Positions 7,424 through 14,314 of a stretch of 26,596 bases of DNA are shown piece by piece. This DNA is from Actinomycetota bacterium. GTDB taxonomy: Bacteria > Actinomycetota > Actinomycetes > Nanopelagicales > Nanopelagicaceae. A model generated the notes under the pieces. That model did no database searches. It was not told where the DNA came from and saw nothing but the letters and a program-made list of their open reading frames with translations. A program made the position numbers and the translations under genes. The stretch is taken from NCBI GenBank assembly GCA_947380835.1, contig CANCSL010000014.1, positions 1 through 26,596 of the forward strand, read 5' to 3'. Positions within the stretch are counted from its first letter, which is position 1; each line of letters starts with the position of its first letter.

Positions 7424-7900
7424 TTACTTAAACGAAATGGGCAAATACATGTCGTAGGTGCGATCATCGCCGCGAGTGTGGTCGGCGCGGATATAAATCG
7501 CACACTTTGCTTTATGGCAATCGATTTTCCCGATTTTGGAGGAAACTTTTATCGAAGTACTAAATCGTCCGCCAGCCTTGTAAGGCAATGCCAACCCGAT
7601 TCCATAATTGGGAGGGTTGGAGGAAATCCACACTGAGGCGCCACTGCTGCCAGTCTTATCGGCTCCGCCACCACAAACAGAGGGGCGAACTCCTTTAGCA
7701 ACTATCTGACACATTTCAATATATATGCCAACAGTTTCATCAAAACGCGACCCTTGAATTGATAGTTTCTCGCCCGATTTAATTCCCGTGGTTTTTGTTA
7801 TTGAAAGGATTTCACCGTGGGTGCCGGTAACAGAGGAAGCGCTGGCCGCATTGGGGAGCATCATCACTGCCACCACGCCAAATGCGATCCATTTTCTCAT
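7424..7900 (-). CDS. Secreted single-domain neocarzinostatin-like protein, heme-locus partner
   Basis: A 158-residue exported protein with a signal peptide over about residues 1-22 (cleavage near ASA). The mature part has the layout of the neocarzinostatin family: an opening strand pair, then YIEMC (60-64) with a first cysteine pair C64/C76, an SVWIS strand, and IDCHKAKC with the second pair C128/C133 at the same C-x4-C spacing as in neocarzinostatin, ending PISFK. Enediyne apoproteins use this fold to carry a hydrophobic cofactor. Here no enediyne genes are near, and the neighbour is a heme ABC transporter. D140-H141-T142 is shared with the downstream paralogue. No Shine-Dalgarno is seen; TAAATT lies 6 bases before the ATG, suggesting a leaderless mRNA. 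Fold assignment is by eye; ligand is inferred. Confidence 0.7.
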   Translation of the reverse strand: MRKWIAFGVVAVMMLPNAASASSVTGTHGEILSITKTTGIKSGEKLSIQGSRFDETVGIYIEMCQIVAKGVRPSVCGGGADKTGSSGASVWISSNPPNYGIGLALPYKAGGRFSTSIKVSSKIGKIDCHKAKCAIYIRADHTRGDDRTYDMYLPISFK

Positions 7901-7906
7901 TCTCGC

Positions 7907-7912
7907 AATTTA
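7907..7912 (-). promoter_or_regulatory. Candidate -10 element for the secreted pair
   Basis: On the minus strand TAAATT is followed by 6 bases and the ATG at 7900. No ribosome site intervenes, so a leaderless transcript is likely. Confidence 0.45.
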
Positions 7913-8006
7913 ACCCACCCTTTGATTTCTTTTTCTCGACAGTCAGGTCCTCCGTTGTCGGATTTTTAGGCTACACAGTGGCGAAAAAAGTCAGATATAT
8001 CGGTGT

Positions 8007-8012
8007 GATAAT
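8007..8012 (+). promoter_or_regulatory. Candidate -10 element for hmuTUV
   Basis: GATAAT, preceded by TGT as in extended -10 promoters, is followed by 6 bases and the GTG start at 8019. No Shine-Dalgarno is present. The divergent promoters at 7907 and 8007 are about 100 bases apart and may share an iron or heme control site, but no clear DtxR/IdeR box is seen. Confidence 0.55.
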
Positions 8013-8018
8013 CGACCA

Positions 8019-8915
8019 GTGAAACCACTGATTGCGCTAGTAGCTGCCGCTCTGCTGCTCAGCGGGTGCGGCGCAAAGCCCCAGGTGGTTTCAAATATCT
8101 CAGATACCGATGTAACTCTCACTGTCGTCCATTCGGGCGAAATCCCCAGTTATCACCGCATCGTTGCCCTGGCCAATGGCAGTGCTGAAATAGTTGCGGC
8201 TTTGGGTTACAAGGCTGAGCTAGTGGGCCGAGATATCGCCTCGACAATGCCAGAGCTAGCCGCAATTCCGATTGATACAGACGCTCATCAAGTTTCTATA
8301 GAACGCATTCTGAGCCAGAAGCCAGATCTCATCTTCGTTGATTCCAACACCAGTCCAGCTTCGGCGCTCACGATTTTGAAGAATTCGGGAATTGCCATTG
8401 TGAAGATTCCGGACGCTTGGACTCTCAACTCGGTCTCCACGAAGGAATCAGCAATATCTAACGCTCTGCAGACCCCCAAAGCCCAGAAACTTTTAGATGC
8501 ACAACTCTCCAAAATCTCATTTCCGGCCGAACATATCAAGGTCGCCTTTCTCTACCTCCGAGGGACGGCTTCGATTTATCTCATTGGCGGTAAGGGATCT
8601 GGGGCAGATTCGATGTTAACTGCAATTGGGATGACTGATATCGGAGCCGCTACTGAGCCACATCCTTTCAATGCTTTAACTGCGGAAGCTCTGATAAAAA
8701 TGAAGCCCGATGTACTCCTGCTCATGACAAAGGGGCTCGCTTCGGTCGGGGGAATCAAGGGGTTGAAGCAATTGCCCGGAATTGAGCAAACACCCGCAGG
8801 CAAGAATGGTCGAGTCGTGACTGTGGATGATTCACTTCTCCTCTCTTTTGGACCTAGAACTATCCCGCTCTTGCCCTTGCTTCGAAGTAAAATAATGAAA
8901 GTGATGGGTCAATGA
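8019..8915 (+). CDS. hmuT: Heme ABC transporter substrate-binding lipoprotein HmuT
   Basis: Lipid-anchored receptor that captures heme outside the membrane and passes it to the HmuU permease. A 298-residue protein with a lipobox LLSGC (cysteine 17). The two-lobed metal-chelate-binding fold shows GSAEIVAALG (54-63), ERILSQKPDLIFVD (95-108), IGGKGSGADSML (189-200), the HmuT-typical GLASVGGIKGL (239-249), and then LPGIEQTPAG and FGPRT near the C-terminus. H90, just before the ERIL helix, falls where corynebacterial HmuT has its heme-ligand histidine, and Y187 is a candidate for the tyrosine ligand; both are inferred. The GTG start is set by the lipoprotein signal. The stop overlaps the hmuU ATG by 4 bases (ATGA). 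Confidence 0.88.
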   Translation: MKPLIALVAAALLLSGCGAKPQVVSNISDTDVTLTVVHSGEIPSYHRIVALANGSAEIVAALGYKAELVGRDIASTMPELAAIPIDTDAHQVSIERILSQKPDLIFVDSNTSPASALTILKNSGIAIVKIPDAWTLNSVSTKESAISNALQTPKAQKLLDAQLSKISFPAEHIKVAFLYLRGTASIYLIGGKGSGADSMLTAIGMTDIGAATEPHPFNALTAEALIKMKPDVLLLMTKGLASVGGIKGLKQLPGIEQTPAGKNGRVVTVDDSLLLSFGPRTIPLLPLLRSKIMKVMGQ

Positions 8916-9892
8916 AGCGCAGCCTTATTTACATCGCGCTCTTAGCGCTTGCTCTTGGACTCTTTCTCCTCTCCTTGCAAAATGGAATTTTGCATTTACA
9001 TTCATCAATATTTTCATTGATAGGTAAAAGTAATTCTGTAGATGCAACTACCGTGTGGGATGTTCGATTTCCCAGAGCTCTCGGGGCTGTAGTAATCGGC
9101 GCGGCGCTCGGAATCGCCGGCGCTTTAGCACAAGGGATATTTCGCAATCCTTTGGCTGAACCCTCCTTGATCGGACTAACCAGCGGAGCCACTTTCGGAA
9201 CGATTCTTGGAATTGCTTCAGGTCTGGCAGGGTATGGGTCGGCATGGAACTGTGTCGCAGCCACACTGGGCACAGGTGCAGCTGCAGTAATTACTCAATT
9301 TCTAGCGCCAAATAAGAACTTTAGCTTCCTGCTCACCGGTATTGCCTTCTCTTCTATCTTGACCTCAATCTCAGGAATGGTCATTTCCATCTCTGGAAAG
9401 CCTGGGATTCAATCACTTTCCTTCTGGAATTTTGGCTCACTTTCGCTTATTAATTTCTCCACCGTTCTCATAATTGCTCCATTTATTACCTTGGGAACCA
9501 TTTTGGCGTTTGTTCTCTCGCGGGGACTCAATGTGTGGAGTCTGGGGGAGAACAGCGCTTTCTACCTGGGTCTAAATATTCGTCGCTTTAGATTGCTTGC
9601 AATTATCGCGATCGCTCTCTTGATTGGACCTGCTGTAAGCGCCGTCGGATCAATTGCCTTCTTAGGTTTATTAGTTCCCCATCTTGTACGACTTGTAGTT
9701 GGCCCAGATCATCGCCATCTGTTGGCACTCTCCGGAATTCTCGGAGCGCTTGTATTACTGATAGCCGACTTACTTGCTCGAGCCGCTTTTCAGCCGCACG
9801 AATTACCTTTGGGATTGCTGACTTCGATACTAGGTGCGCCAATTCTTATTATTTTGCTCCGCACTCGTCGTGCACAGTGGGTGAGTGAATAA
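8912..9892 (+). CDS. hmuU: Heme ABC transporter permease HmuU (FecCD family)
   Basis: A 326-residue polytopic membrane protein of the FecCD/BtuC family, expected to form a homodimeric heme channel. The diagnostic segment is ALAQGIFRNPLAEPSLIGL after the second membrane helix (residues about 70-90), followed by a glycine-rich helix. The coupling-helix region reads GLLVPHLVRLVVGPDHRHLL near residue 255, where the ATPase docks. The C-terminal part ends ELPLGLLTSILGAPILIILL, usual for the family. Length is typical. It overlaps hmuT by 4 bases and hmuV by 1 base (TAATG), so translation is coupled. Family is certain; heme specificity comes from the HmuT partner. Confidence 0.9.
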   Translation: MKRSLIYIALLALALGLFLLSLQNGILHLHSSIFSLIGKSNSVDATTVWDVRFPRALGAVVIGAALGIAGALAQGIFRNPLAEPSLIGLTSGATFGTILGIASGLAGYGSAWNCVAATLGTGAAAVITQFLAPNKNFSFLLTGIAFSSILTSISGMVISISGKPGIQSLSFWNFGSLSLINFSTVLIIAPFITLGTILAFVLSRGLNVWSLGENSAFYLGLNIRRFRLLAIIAIALLIGPAVSAVGSIAFLGLLVPHLVRLVVGPDHRHLLALSGILGALVLLIADLLARAAFQPHELPLGLLTSILGAPILIILLRTRRAQWVSE

Positions 9893-10494
9893 TGATAAAG
9901 ATTGATGCTATTTCGGTCCGCAGAGGAAACTCGCTAGTTCTTAACGAGTATTCAGCGCAGATCTCGGAAGAAGGTATGACCTTACTGACTGGGCCAAACG
10001 GTGTCGGGAAGACAACTCTTATCAACGCTATCGCTCGGTCATTGCCGATTTCGGCAGGAAAAATTGAAATATCTGATCGCGATATCGCGCAAACCTCAGC
10101 GAAAGAGTTAGCGCATTTGCGCTCGGTATCACCACAGCGCAGAGCCTTTACTCTTGCTTTCAGCGTCGCCGAGGTTTTAGGTTTTATTGATGAAGTAGAA
10201 CGAAATCAACATTGGCAATCGACCATAGAATCTCTGGGTCTGCACGACATAATGACTGCAAAAGTTACCGAACTATCGGAAGGACAACAGCAGCGAGTTA
10301 GTCTGGCTCTTGCCCTCATCCAAGAATCGCATTTCTATTTGTTGGATGAGCCGCTCAGTGCCCAGGATTCTCAATTCCAAGAACGCATTTTGTCGCAACT
10401 CAAAATCATTGCAACAAAAAAGGGAGTGCTGGTTGTCAGCCATAACACTGACTCCCTGCACTCCCAATTCGATCAAGAGTTACGACTTAATTAA
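9892..10494 (+). CDS. hmuV: Heme ABC transporter ATP-binding protein HmuV, short form
   Basis: Cytoplasmic ATPase subunit powering HmuTU. All ABC motifs are present: Walker A GPNGVGKT (34-41), Q-loop region SPQRR (80-84), signature LSEGQ (128-132), Walker B FYLLDEP with D152/E153, and H-loop H184 (VVSHN). At 200 residues it is some 50 residues shorter than usual HmuV/FecE proteins (about 250-260). The beta-strand insertions and C-terminal region are trimmed, but the catalytic core looks complete. The start overlaps the hmuU stop by one base. Its stop overlaps the stop of the converging helicase gene (shared TTAA). Confidence 0.87.
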   Translation: MIKIDAISVRRGNSLVLNEYSAQISEEGMTLLTGPNGVGKTTLINAIARSLPISAGKIEISDRDIAQTSAKELAHLRSVSPQRRAFTLAFSVAEVLGFIDEVERNQHWQSTIESLGLHDIMTAKVTELSEGQQQRVSLALALIQESHFYLLDEPLSAQDSQFQERILSQLKIIATKKGVLVVSHNTDSLHSQFDQELRLN

Positions 10495-12392
10495 CGTGGT
10501 GTGCGCTTACTGGGCGCTGCCTTCTTAAATCCACCCTTGCGATGTTCGGCAACGAATGGCTTGCCTGACTTCTTGGCAGATCCACCAGCGCGGGCACGTG
10601 TGCTGCGCTCGGAAAATTCGCTGGAACGCTCTTCAGTCTTGGCGCCTGGGCGGGCTACCTTGGCTGGGCGAAATGGGCGCTCGGCCTTGGCGGCTTTAAA
10701 CGGACGCTCACTCTTCTCGGCCTTGGCCGGACGATTGAACTTCTCGCTCTTTTCAAACTTGTCAGCGCGAGCCGGACGGTCAAATTTGTCAGCCTTGGCT
10801 GGTCGATTGAACTTGTCATCCTTCTCAAACTTTGCCGGACGGCCAAATTTTTCAGATTTAGATGGCCGGCTGAACTTTTCAGTTCGGGCTGGCTTTTCCG
10901 TACGTGCTGGGCGCTCGGCGCGATCGAGTGGAGCGGGACGATCAGTGCGACCGGTACGAGTTGGGCGTTCAAACTTCTCGGTACGTACTGGGCGAGCTAC
11001 ATATTCGGTACGAGCTGGACGCTCTTCTCGGACTGGACGCTCGTAGCTTTCATCGCGAGATGGGCGAACGGGGCGATCGTTGCGCACTGGACGCTCGGCG
11101 CGAGCCGGACGATCAGAACGATCAGAACGATCAGGGCGTGGTCCACTAGAACGACCACCACGGAAACCACGATCTCCACCACGACCACCACGGTCGCTGC
11201 GAGATGGCTTCTCTGGTTCAACAATGACAGGAATTCCGGATGGCTCTTGAGCGCCAGTGATGCGGATGAGTTCTTCATCGGAAGGTCGGACATAACTTTC
11301 AGAGAGCTTTACGCCGGCACGAGTGGTTAAACCGTAAACACCCTTCTTCTGCTTTGAAGTAGCAAGGGTTACAACAACACCTGTGGCACCAGCACGAGCA
11401 GTACGGCCAGCACGGTGCAAATAATCTTTGTGATCTGCAGGTGCATCGACATGTACGACAAGAGAAACATCATCGACGTGAATTCCGCGAGCGGCAACGT
11501 CTGTAGCTACAAGAGCTGAGGCGCGACCATCTTTAAAGGCGGCCAAAACGCGAGTGCGCTGTCCTTGAGATTTTCCACCGTGAAGCACTCCGACTGGAAC
11601 GCCTTTCTGCAGCATCTTGTCGGCCAACTTGTCAGCTCCATGCTTGGTGCGAACGAAGAAAATAGTGCGACCTTCACGAGCAGCGATCTGAGTGGAAATT
11701 AAATCTTTGTGAGCTTGATCCATAATCAAAACGTGGTGGAGCATGTCGGCCGAACGTGACTTCTCATTTTCCAACGAATGGGTGATTGGATTCTTCAAGA
11801 AGCGCTTTACCAAAGTATCGACATCGCGATCCAAAGTAGCGCTAAACAACATTCTTTGACCATCGTCCATGGTTAATCCAAGGATCTCTTTGACGACGGG
11901 CAAGAAGCCCATGTCAGCCATTTGATCGGCTTCGTCGAGGACGGTGATTTCAACTTCATCAAGTTCGATGTGGCGCTTCTCTAGCAAATCGATGAGTCGA
12001 CCAGGAGTAGCGACAATGATGGGGACGCCGCGCTTGAGCGCTTGAATCTGTCCGGTGTAAGAAAGTCCACCAGCGACTACTTGCGAATTAAGGTTTACGC
12101 GACGAGCCAAAGGAGCGATGACATCATTGATCTGCATCGCGAGTTCGCGTGTAGGAGCAAGAATCAAACCCAATGGGTGGTGTGGGTCAGCAGTTTTGCC
12201 AGCGAGGCGAGTTAGCATCGCCAAGCCAAAGGCCAAAGTCTTACCAGAACCAGTTTGTCCACGACCAAGAATGTCGCGACCAGAAATGGCTTCGGGCAAT
12301 GTGGCGGTTTGAATCGGGAATGGGGCTGAAATACCTTCAGCATCGAGCGCCTGAACGAGCGCAGAATGAACACCTAAATCTTTAAATGACAT
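10491..12392 (-). CDS. DEAD-box ATP-dependent RNA helicase with long charged repeat tail
   Basis: A 633-residue RNA helicase that unwinds structured RNA, of the kind used in cold adaptation, ribosome assembly or RNA decay. From the ATG at 12392: Q motif FPIQ, Walker A QTGSGKT (46-52), PTRELA, TPGR, DEAD at 153-156, SAT (184-186), ATDVAARG, and HRAGRTARAG (326-335). From about residue 398 the tail is an RGG-like stretch followed by roughly 235 residues of Arg/Lys/Pro and Asp/Glu repeats of about nine residues (RPAKADKFD type). The ATG at 12392 gives the normal family start MSFKDLG. The frame runs further up to a TTG at 12467, which I consider less likely. No strong ribosome site is seen, but two perfect hairpins precede the start. 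The gene ends overlapping the hmuV stop. Confidence 0.9.
   Translation of the reverse strand: MSFKDLGVHSALVQALDAEGISAPFPIQTATLPEAISGRDILGRGQTGSGKTLAFGLAMLTRLAGKTADPHHPLGLILAPTRELAMQINDVIAPLARRVNLNSQVVAGGLSYTGQIQALKRGVPIIVATPGRLIDLLEKRHIELDEVEITVLDEADQMADMGFLPVVKEILGLTMDDGQRMLFSATLDRDVDTLVKRFLKNPITHSLENEKSRSADMLHHVLIMDQAHKDLISTQIAAREGRTIFFVRTKHGADKLADKMLQKGVPVGVLHGGKSQGQRTRVLAAFKDGRASALVATDVAARGIHVDDVSLVVHVDAPADHKDYLHRAGRTARAGATGVVVTLATSKQKKGVYGLTTRAGVKLSESYVRPSDEELIRITGAQEPSGIPVIVEPEKPSRSDRGGRGGDRGFRGGRSSGPRPDRSDRSDRPARAERPVRNDRPVRPSRDESYERPVREERPARTEYVARPVRTEKFERPTRTGRTDRPAPLDRAERPARTEKPARTEKFSRPSKSEKFGRPAKFEKDDKFNRPAKADKFDRPARADKFEKSEKFNRPAKAEKSERPFKAAKAERPFRPAKVARPGAKTEERSSEFSERSTRARAGGSAKKSGKPFVAEHRKGGFKKAAPSKRTPR
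10644..11138 (-). repeat. Degenerate 27-bp (9-residue) coding repeats in the helicase tail
   Basis: About 165 codons of imperfect tandem units built on R-P-x-[KR]-x-[DE]-K-[FP]-x, such as RPAKADKFD, RPARADKFE, RPAKAEKSE and RPFKAAKAE. The units are varied at the DNA level, so this looks like an old expanded array. The composition bias also creates a long spurious frame on the plus strand. Confidence 0.8.
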
Positions 12393-12403
12393 GGATCTAC
12401 CAA

Positions 12404-12426
12404 TCGAGACATCAAGCGTGTCTCGA
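12404..12426 (-). promoter_or_regulatory. Perfect 8-bp hairpin just upstream of the helicase start
   Basis: TCGAGACA (12404-12411) pairs perfectly with TGTCTCGA (12419-12426) around a 7-base loop. It ends 11 bases before the helicase ATG, where it could hide or shape the translation start. No T-tract follows, so it is not a standard terminator. Confidence 0.5.
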
Positions 12427-12469
12427 GATGATCCGATTTCGATCAAATTATTAGCTAAGACTCGCAAGT

Positions 12470-12488
12470 AGAACGCATTTTGCGTTCT
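12470..12488 (-). promoter_or_regulatory. Second perfect 8-bp hairpin in the helicase leader region
   Basis: AGAACGCA (12470-12477) and TGCGTTCT (12481-12488) form a perfect stem with a 3-base loop. There is no T-tract on either strand. It could be part of a structured leader or a U-less end signal for the DUF6941-like gene. The rest of 12393-12567 shows no gene I can support. Confidence 0.45.
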
Positions 12489-12567
12489 TATGGGGAGTGC
12501 TGCGGTTGCAACAACTGGCTAAGGGTAACCGATGCTCTGAACTTTCCCCAAATCGGACGCTCAATCG

Positions 12568-12960
12568 CTATTTAATTACAAATGCCACGCTCTCGGTGGA
12601 GTCATCGATCTCTAATTGCCACTCATATCGACCCGATGCCAACGAAAGATTATTGATATTAAGTGCCATGGGGAAAGAAATAGGTGCGCCTTCCGGATGC
12701 CCTGGTGGGCGGCCAACTTCAATCTGACCAGCGGTTCCGACGATATTTCCTGCATCATCTGCGATGGAATTTCCGTCTTCGTTGATCAATTTCAAGGACC
12801 AGTTCAACTTCTTGTTAGTCGAAGTCCAAGGGATTTCGGCTTTAACCGCGACAGACATAGCGGGGATCGGCGAGCCGGCAACATCCCAGCCCCCACCCAA
12901 AATAAAGAGCTTGCCATTTACTTCTTGCGCAGCATCGGCCAAAATCATAAAAATCTTCAT
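12568..12960 (-). CDS. DUF6941-like hypothetical protein
   Basis: A 130-residue soluble protein of unknown function. The opening MKIFMILADAAQEVNGKLFILGGGWD resembles small actinobacterial proteins grouped as DUF6941; the assignment is from memory. A predicted beta-rich fold with PISFPMALNI and YEWQLEIDD strands is likely; no catalytic motif, signal peptide or membrane segment is seen. The start is supported by AAGGGA 5 bases before the ATG. It lies 27 bases after the LysE-type gene and shares its direction, so it is probably the last gene of the murT-gatD-lysE run. The 175 bases that follow, up to the helicase start, carry hairpins. Confidence 0.65.
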   Translation of the reverse strand: MKIFMILADAAQEVNGKLFILGGGWDVAGSPIPAMSVAVKAEIPWTSTNKKLNWSLKLINEDGNSIADDAGNIVGTAGQIEVGRPPGHPEGAPISFPMALNINNLSLASGRYEWQLEIDDSTESVAFVIK

Positions 12961-12987
12961 GTGGATCCCTTCGACTGTTCGCTAACT

Positions 12988-13623
12988 CTAGCGCGGAGAT
13001 GTAAGGAGCAACCCAAGCGCTAGAACTAATATTCCCGCAGCGGAGAGCGCGGTAAGGGAACGACGAATTCTTGGTCGCGCCAGAAATACTGACGCCTTAT
13101 CCACTGCCTTAATAAGCGATCCATACCATGCGGTGGAAACGCTCGCCTGGACCAGACTTAAAAGAAATATCCCCCAGCCCAAAGAGAAATGCTTGGGGAC
13201 AAATTGTGGAATGAAAGCTACTGCGAACACTGCCGCCTTTACATTGGTGAGGTTTGTCAAAAGACCCAAACGATAGGCAGAGACAAAAGTGGTTTTCGCC
13301 TTACCCGTGAAATCAAATTTCCCAAACTCGTTCTTCAACTGCAAAAGAGTCTGAATTGCTAGACCAACCAGGAAAGCGACGCCGGCATATTTGAGAATGG
13401 AGAACGCCAGATGTGACTTAGCAAAAATCGCAGAAAGACCAATTCCAGAAAGCGATCCCCAAACAATCAAACCCGAGGCGTTTCCTAAAACAGAGTAAAA
13501 GGCAGCTCTTGGTCCACCAATCAGGCTCTGTCGTAAAACCATGGCCACGCCTTGCCCAGGAACTACCGCAAGCAAGAGAGCGGTCAGCGCAAATGCAGGT
13601 AAGACGCGTAAGAGATCCAGCAA
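12988..13623 (-). CDS. LysE/RhtB-family amino-acid exporter
   Basis: A 211-residue membrane protein with about six hydrophobic segments, in the LysE/RhtB superfamily of amino-acid and small-metabolite exporters. The N-terminal ALLLAVVPGQGVAMVLRQSL fits the family's conserved first-helix PGP region with a PGQ variant. GLLTNLTNVKAAVFAVAFIPQFV (about 139-161) matches the GxLxNLxNPKxxLF motif, here with NVKAA. The start appears to be TTG at 13623, one base after the gatD stop; GGAAGG lies 12 bases upstream. Tight coupling to gatD suggests co-expression but does not reveal the substrate. Confidence 0.8.
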   Translation of the reverse strand: MLDLLRVLPAFALTALLLAVVPGQGVAMVLRQSLIGGPRAAFYSVLGNASGLIVWGSLSGIGLSAIFAKSHLAFSILKYAGVAFLVGLAIQTLLQLKNEFGKFDFTGKAKTTFVSAYRLGLLTNLTNVKAAVFAVAFIPQFVPKHFSLGWGIFLLSLVQASVSTAWYGSLIKAVDKASVFLARPRIRRSLTALSAAGILVLALGLLLTSPR

Positions 13624-13624
13624 G

Positions 13625-14314
13625 TTATTTAGTTACCTTCCGACGCCACTCGGCATACTCATTAGCCAAATCATCTGAATATTTCATTTCCGAATTCGTG
13701 ACTTTAGTGAGGAGATGATCTGCAAATTCAGGATTTCTTGCTAACAGCGGTCCATGAAGATATGTCCCATACACATTGCCAGAAATTGCGCCGTCTAGGT
13801 TTGAGTAGCCATTTCCGTTACCGACTAATACTTTTCCAAAAGGTTGCACAGAAGAACCAATCTCGGTTGCACCTCCATGATTTTCAAAACCAGTAAATTC
13901 ACAATCGAGAATGGTCGAGGCGACTTTGATATCTCCGACAAAGCGAGATTTGCCGGGGGTAGTCGTGACTTCGAGTAGACCTAAGCCAGCAATAACATCA
14001 CCGTGGCCGTTGGTGAAACTCTCGCCAATGATTTGAAAACCAGCACAGATCGCCAGCAGCGTGGCGCCTCGTTCAACGGCTCGGCTTAGTGAACCGGTTT
14101 CTTTTAGGGCCATTAATGAAAGAGATTGGGCGGCGTCTTCTGCCCCACCCATCAGGTAAATATCTGCCGATTCTGGCAGCTTCTCTCGGAAGGAGACGTC
14201 GATGATTTCAGCACCAATCCCATTGAGGTGTGCTCGGAAAGCTAGGACATCAGCGTTGCCACGGTCACCATAAGTGCCAAGTAACTCGTTATGAATGCGA
14301 ACAATGGTCAGCAT
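13625..14314 (-). CDS. gatD: Lipid II isoglutaminyl synthase, glutaminase subunit GatD
   Basis: Supplies ammonia from glutamine to its partner MurT, which amidates the alpha-carboxyl of D-glutamate in the peptidoglycan stem peptide. A 229-residue class I glutamine amidotransferase-like protein (CobB/CobQ type). The nucleophile is C90 in LLAICAGFQ and the catalytic histidine is H187 in GTYLHGPLLARNPEFAD, which is diagnostic for GatD. The N-terminal motif ELLGTYGDRGNADVL (10-24) is also typical. The length is slightly short of usual, but all motifs are present. The ATG overlaps the murT stop by one base (TAATG), as expected for subunits of one complex. Cytoplasmic. Confidence 0.93.
   Translation of the reverse strand: MLTIVRIHNELLGTYGDRGNADVLAFRAHLNGIGAEIIDVSFREKLPESADIYLMGGAEDAAQSLSLMALKETGSLSRAVERGATLLAICAGFQIIGESFTNGHGDVIAGLGLLEVTTTPGKSRFVGDIKVASTILDCEFTGFENHGGATEIGSSVQPFGKVLVGNGNGYSNLDGAISGNVYGTYLHGPLLARNPEFADHLLTKVTNSEMKYSDDLANEYAEWRRKVTK

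Noticed and set aside
7405..7503. 33-residue extension of the long neocarzinostatin-like protein to 7503
   Set aside because: It overlaps the upstream gene's end and would hide the signal peptide that starts at 7404.
7961..7979. TAGGCTA core resembling the centre of a DtxR/IdeR iron box before hmuT
   Set aside because: Only the 7-base core matches; the flanking arms agree at about one position each, so the whole site is not convincing.
10501..11046. 181-codon frame on the plus strand opposite the helicase tail
   Set aside because: It is explained by the Arg/Pro/Lys-rich repeats of the real minus-strand gene and has no family features.
12393..12467. TTG start giving 25 more residues to the DEAD-box helicase
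   Set aside because: The extra residues do not resemble the family and run through a perfect hairpin; MSFKDLG at 12392 is the usual start. Not fully excluded.
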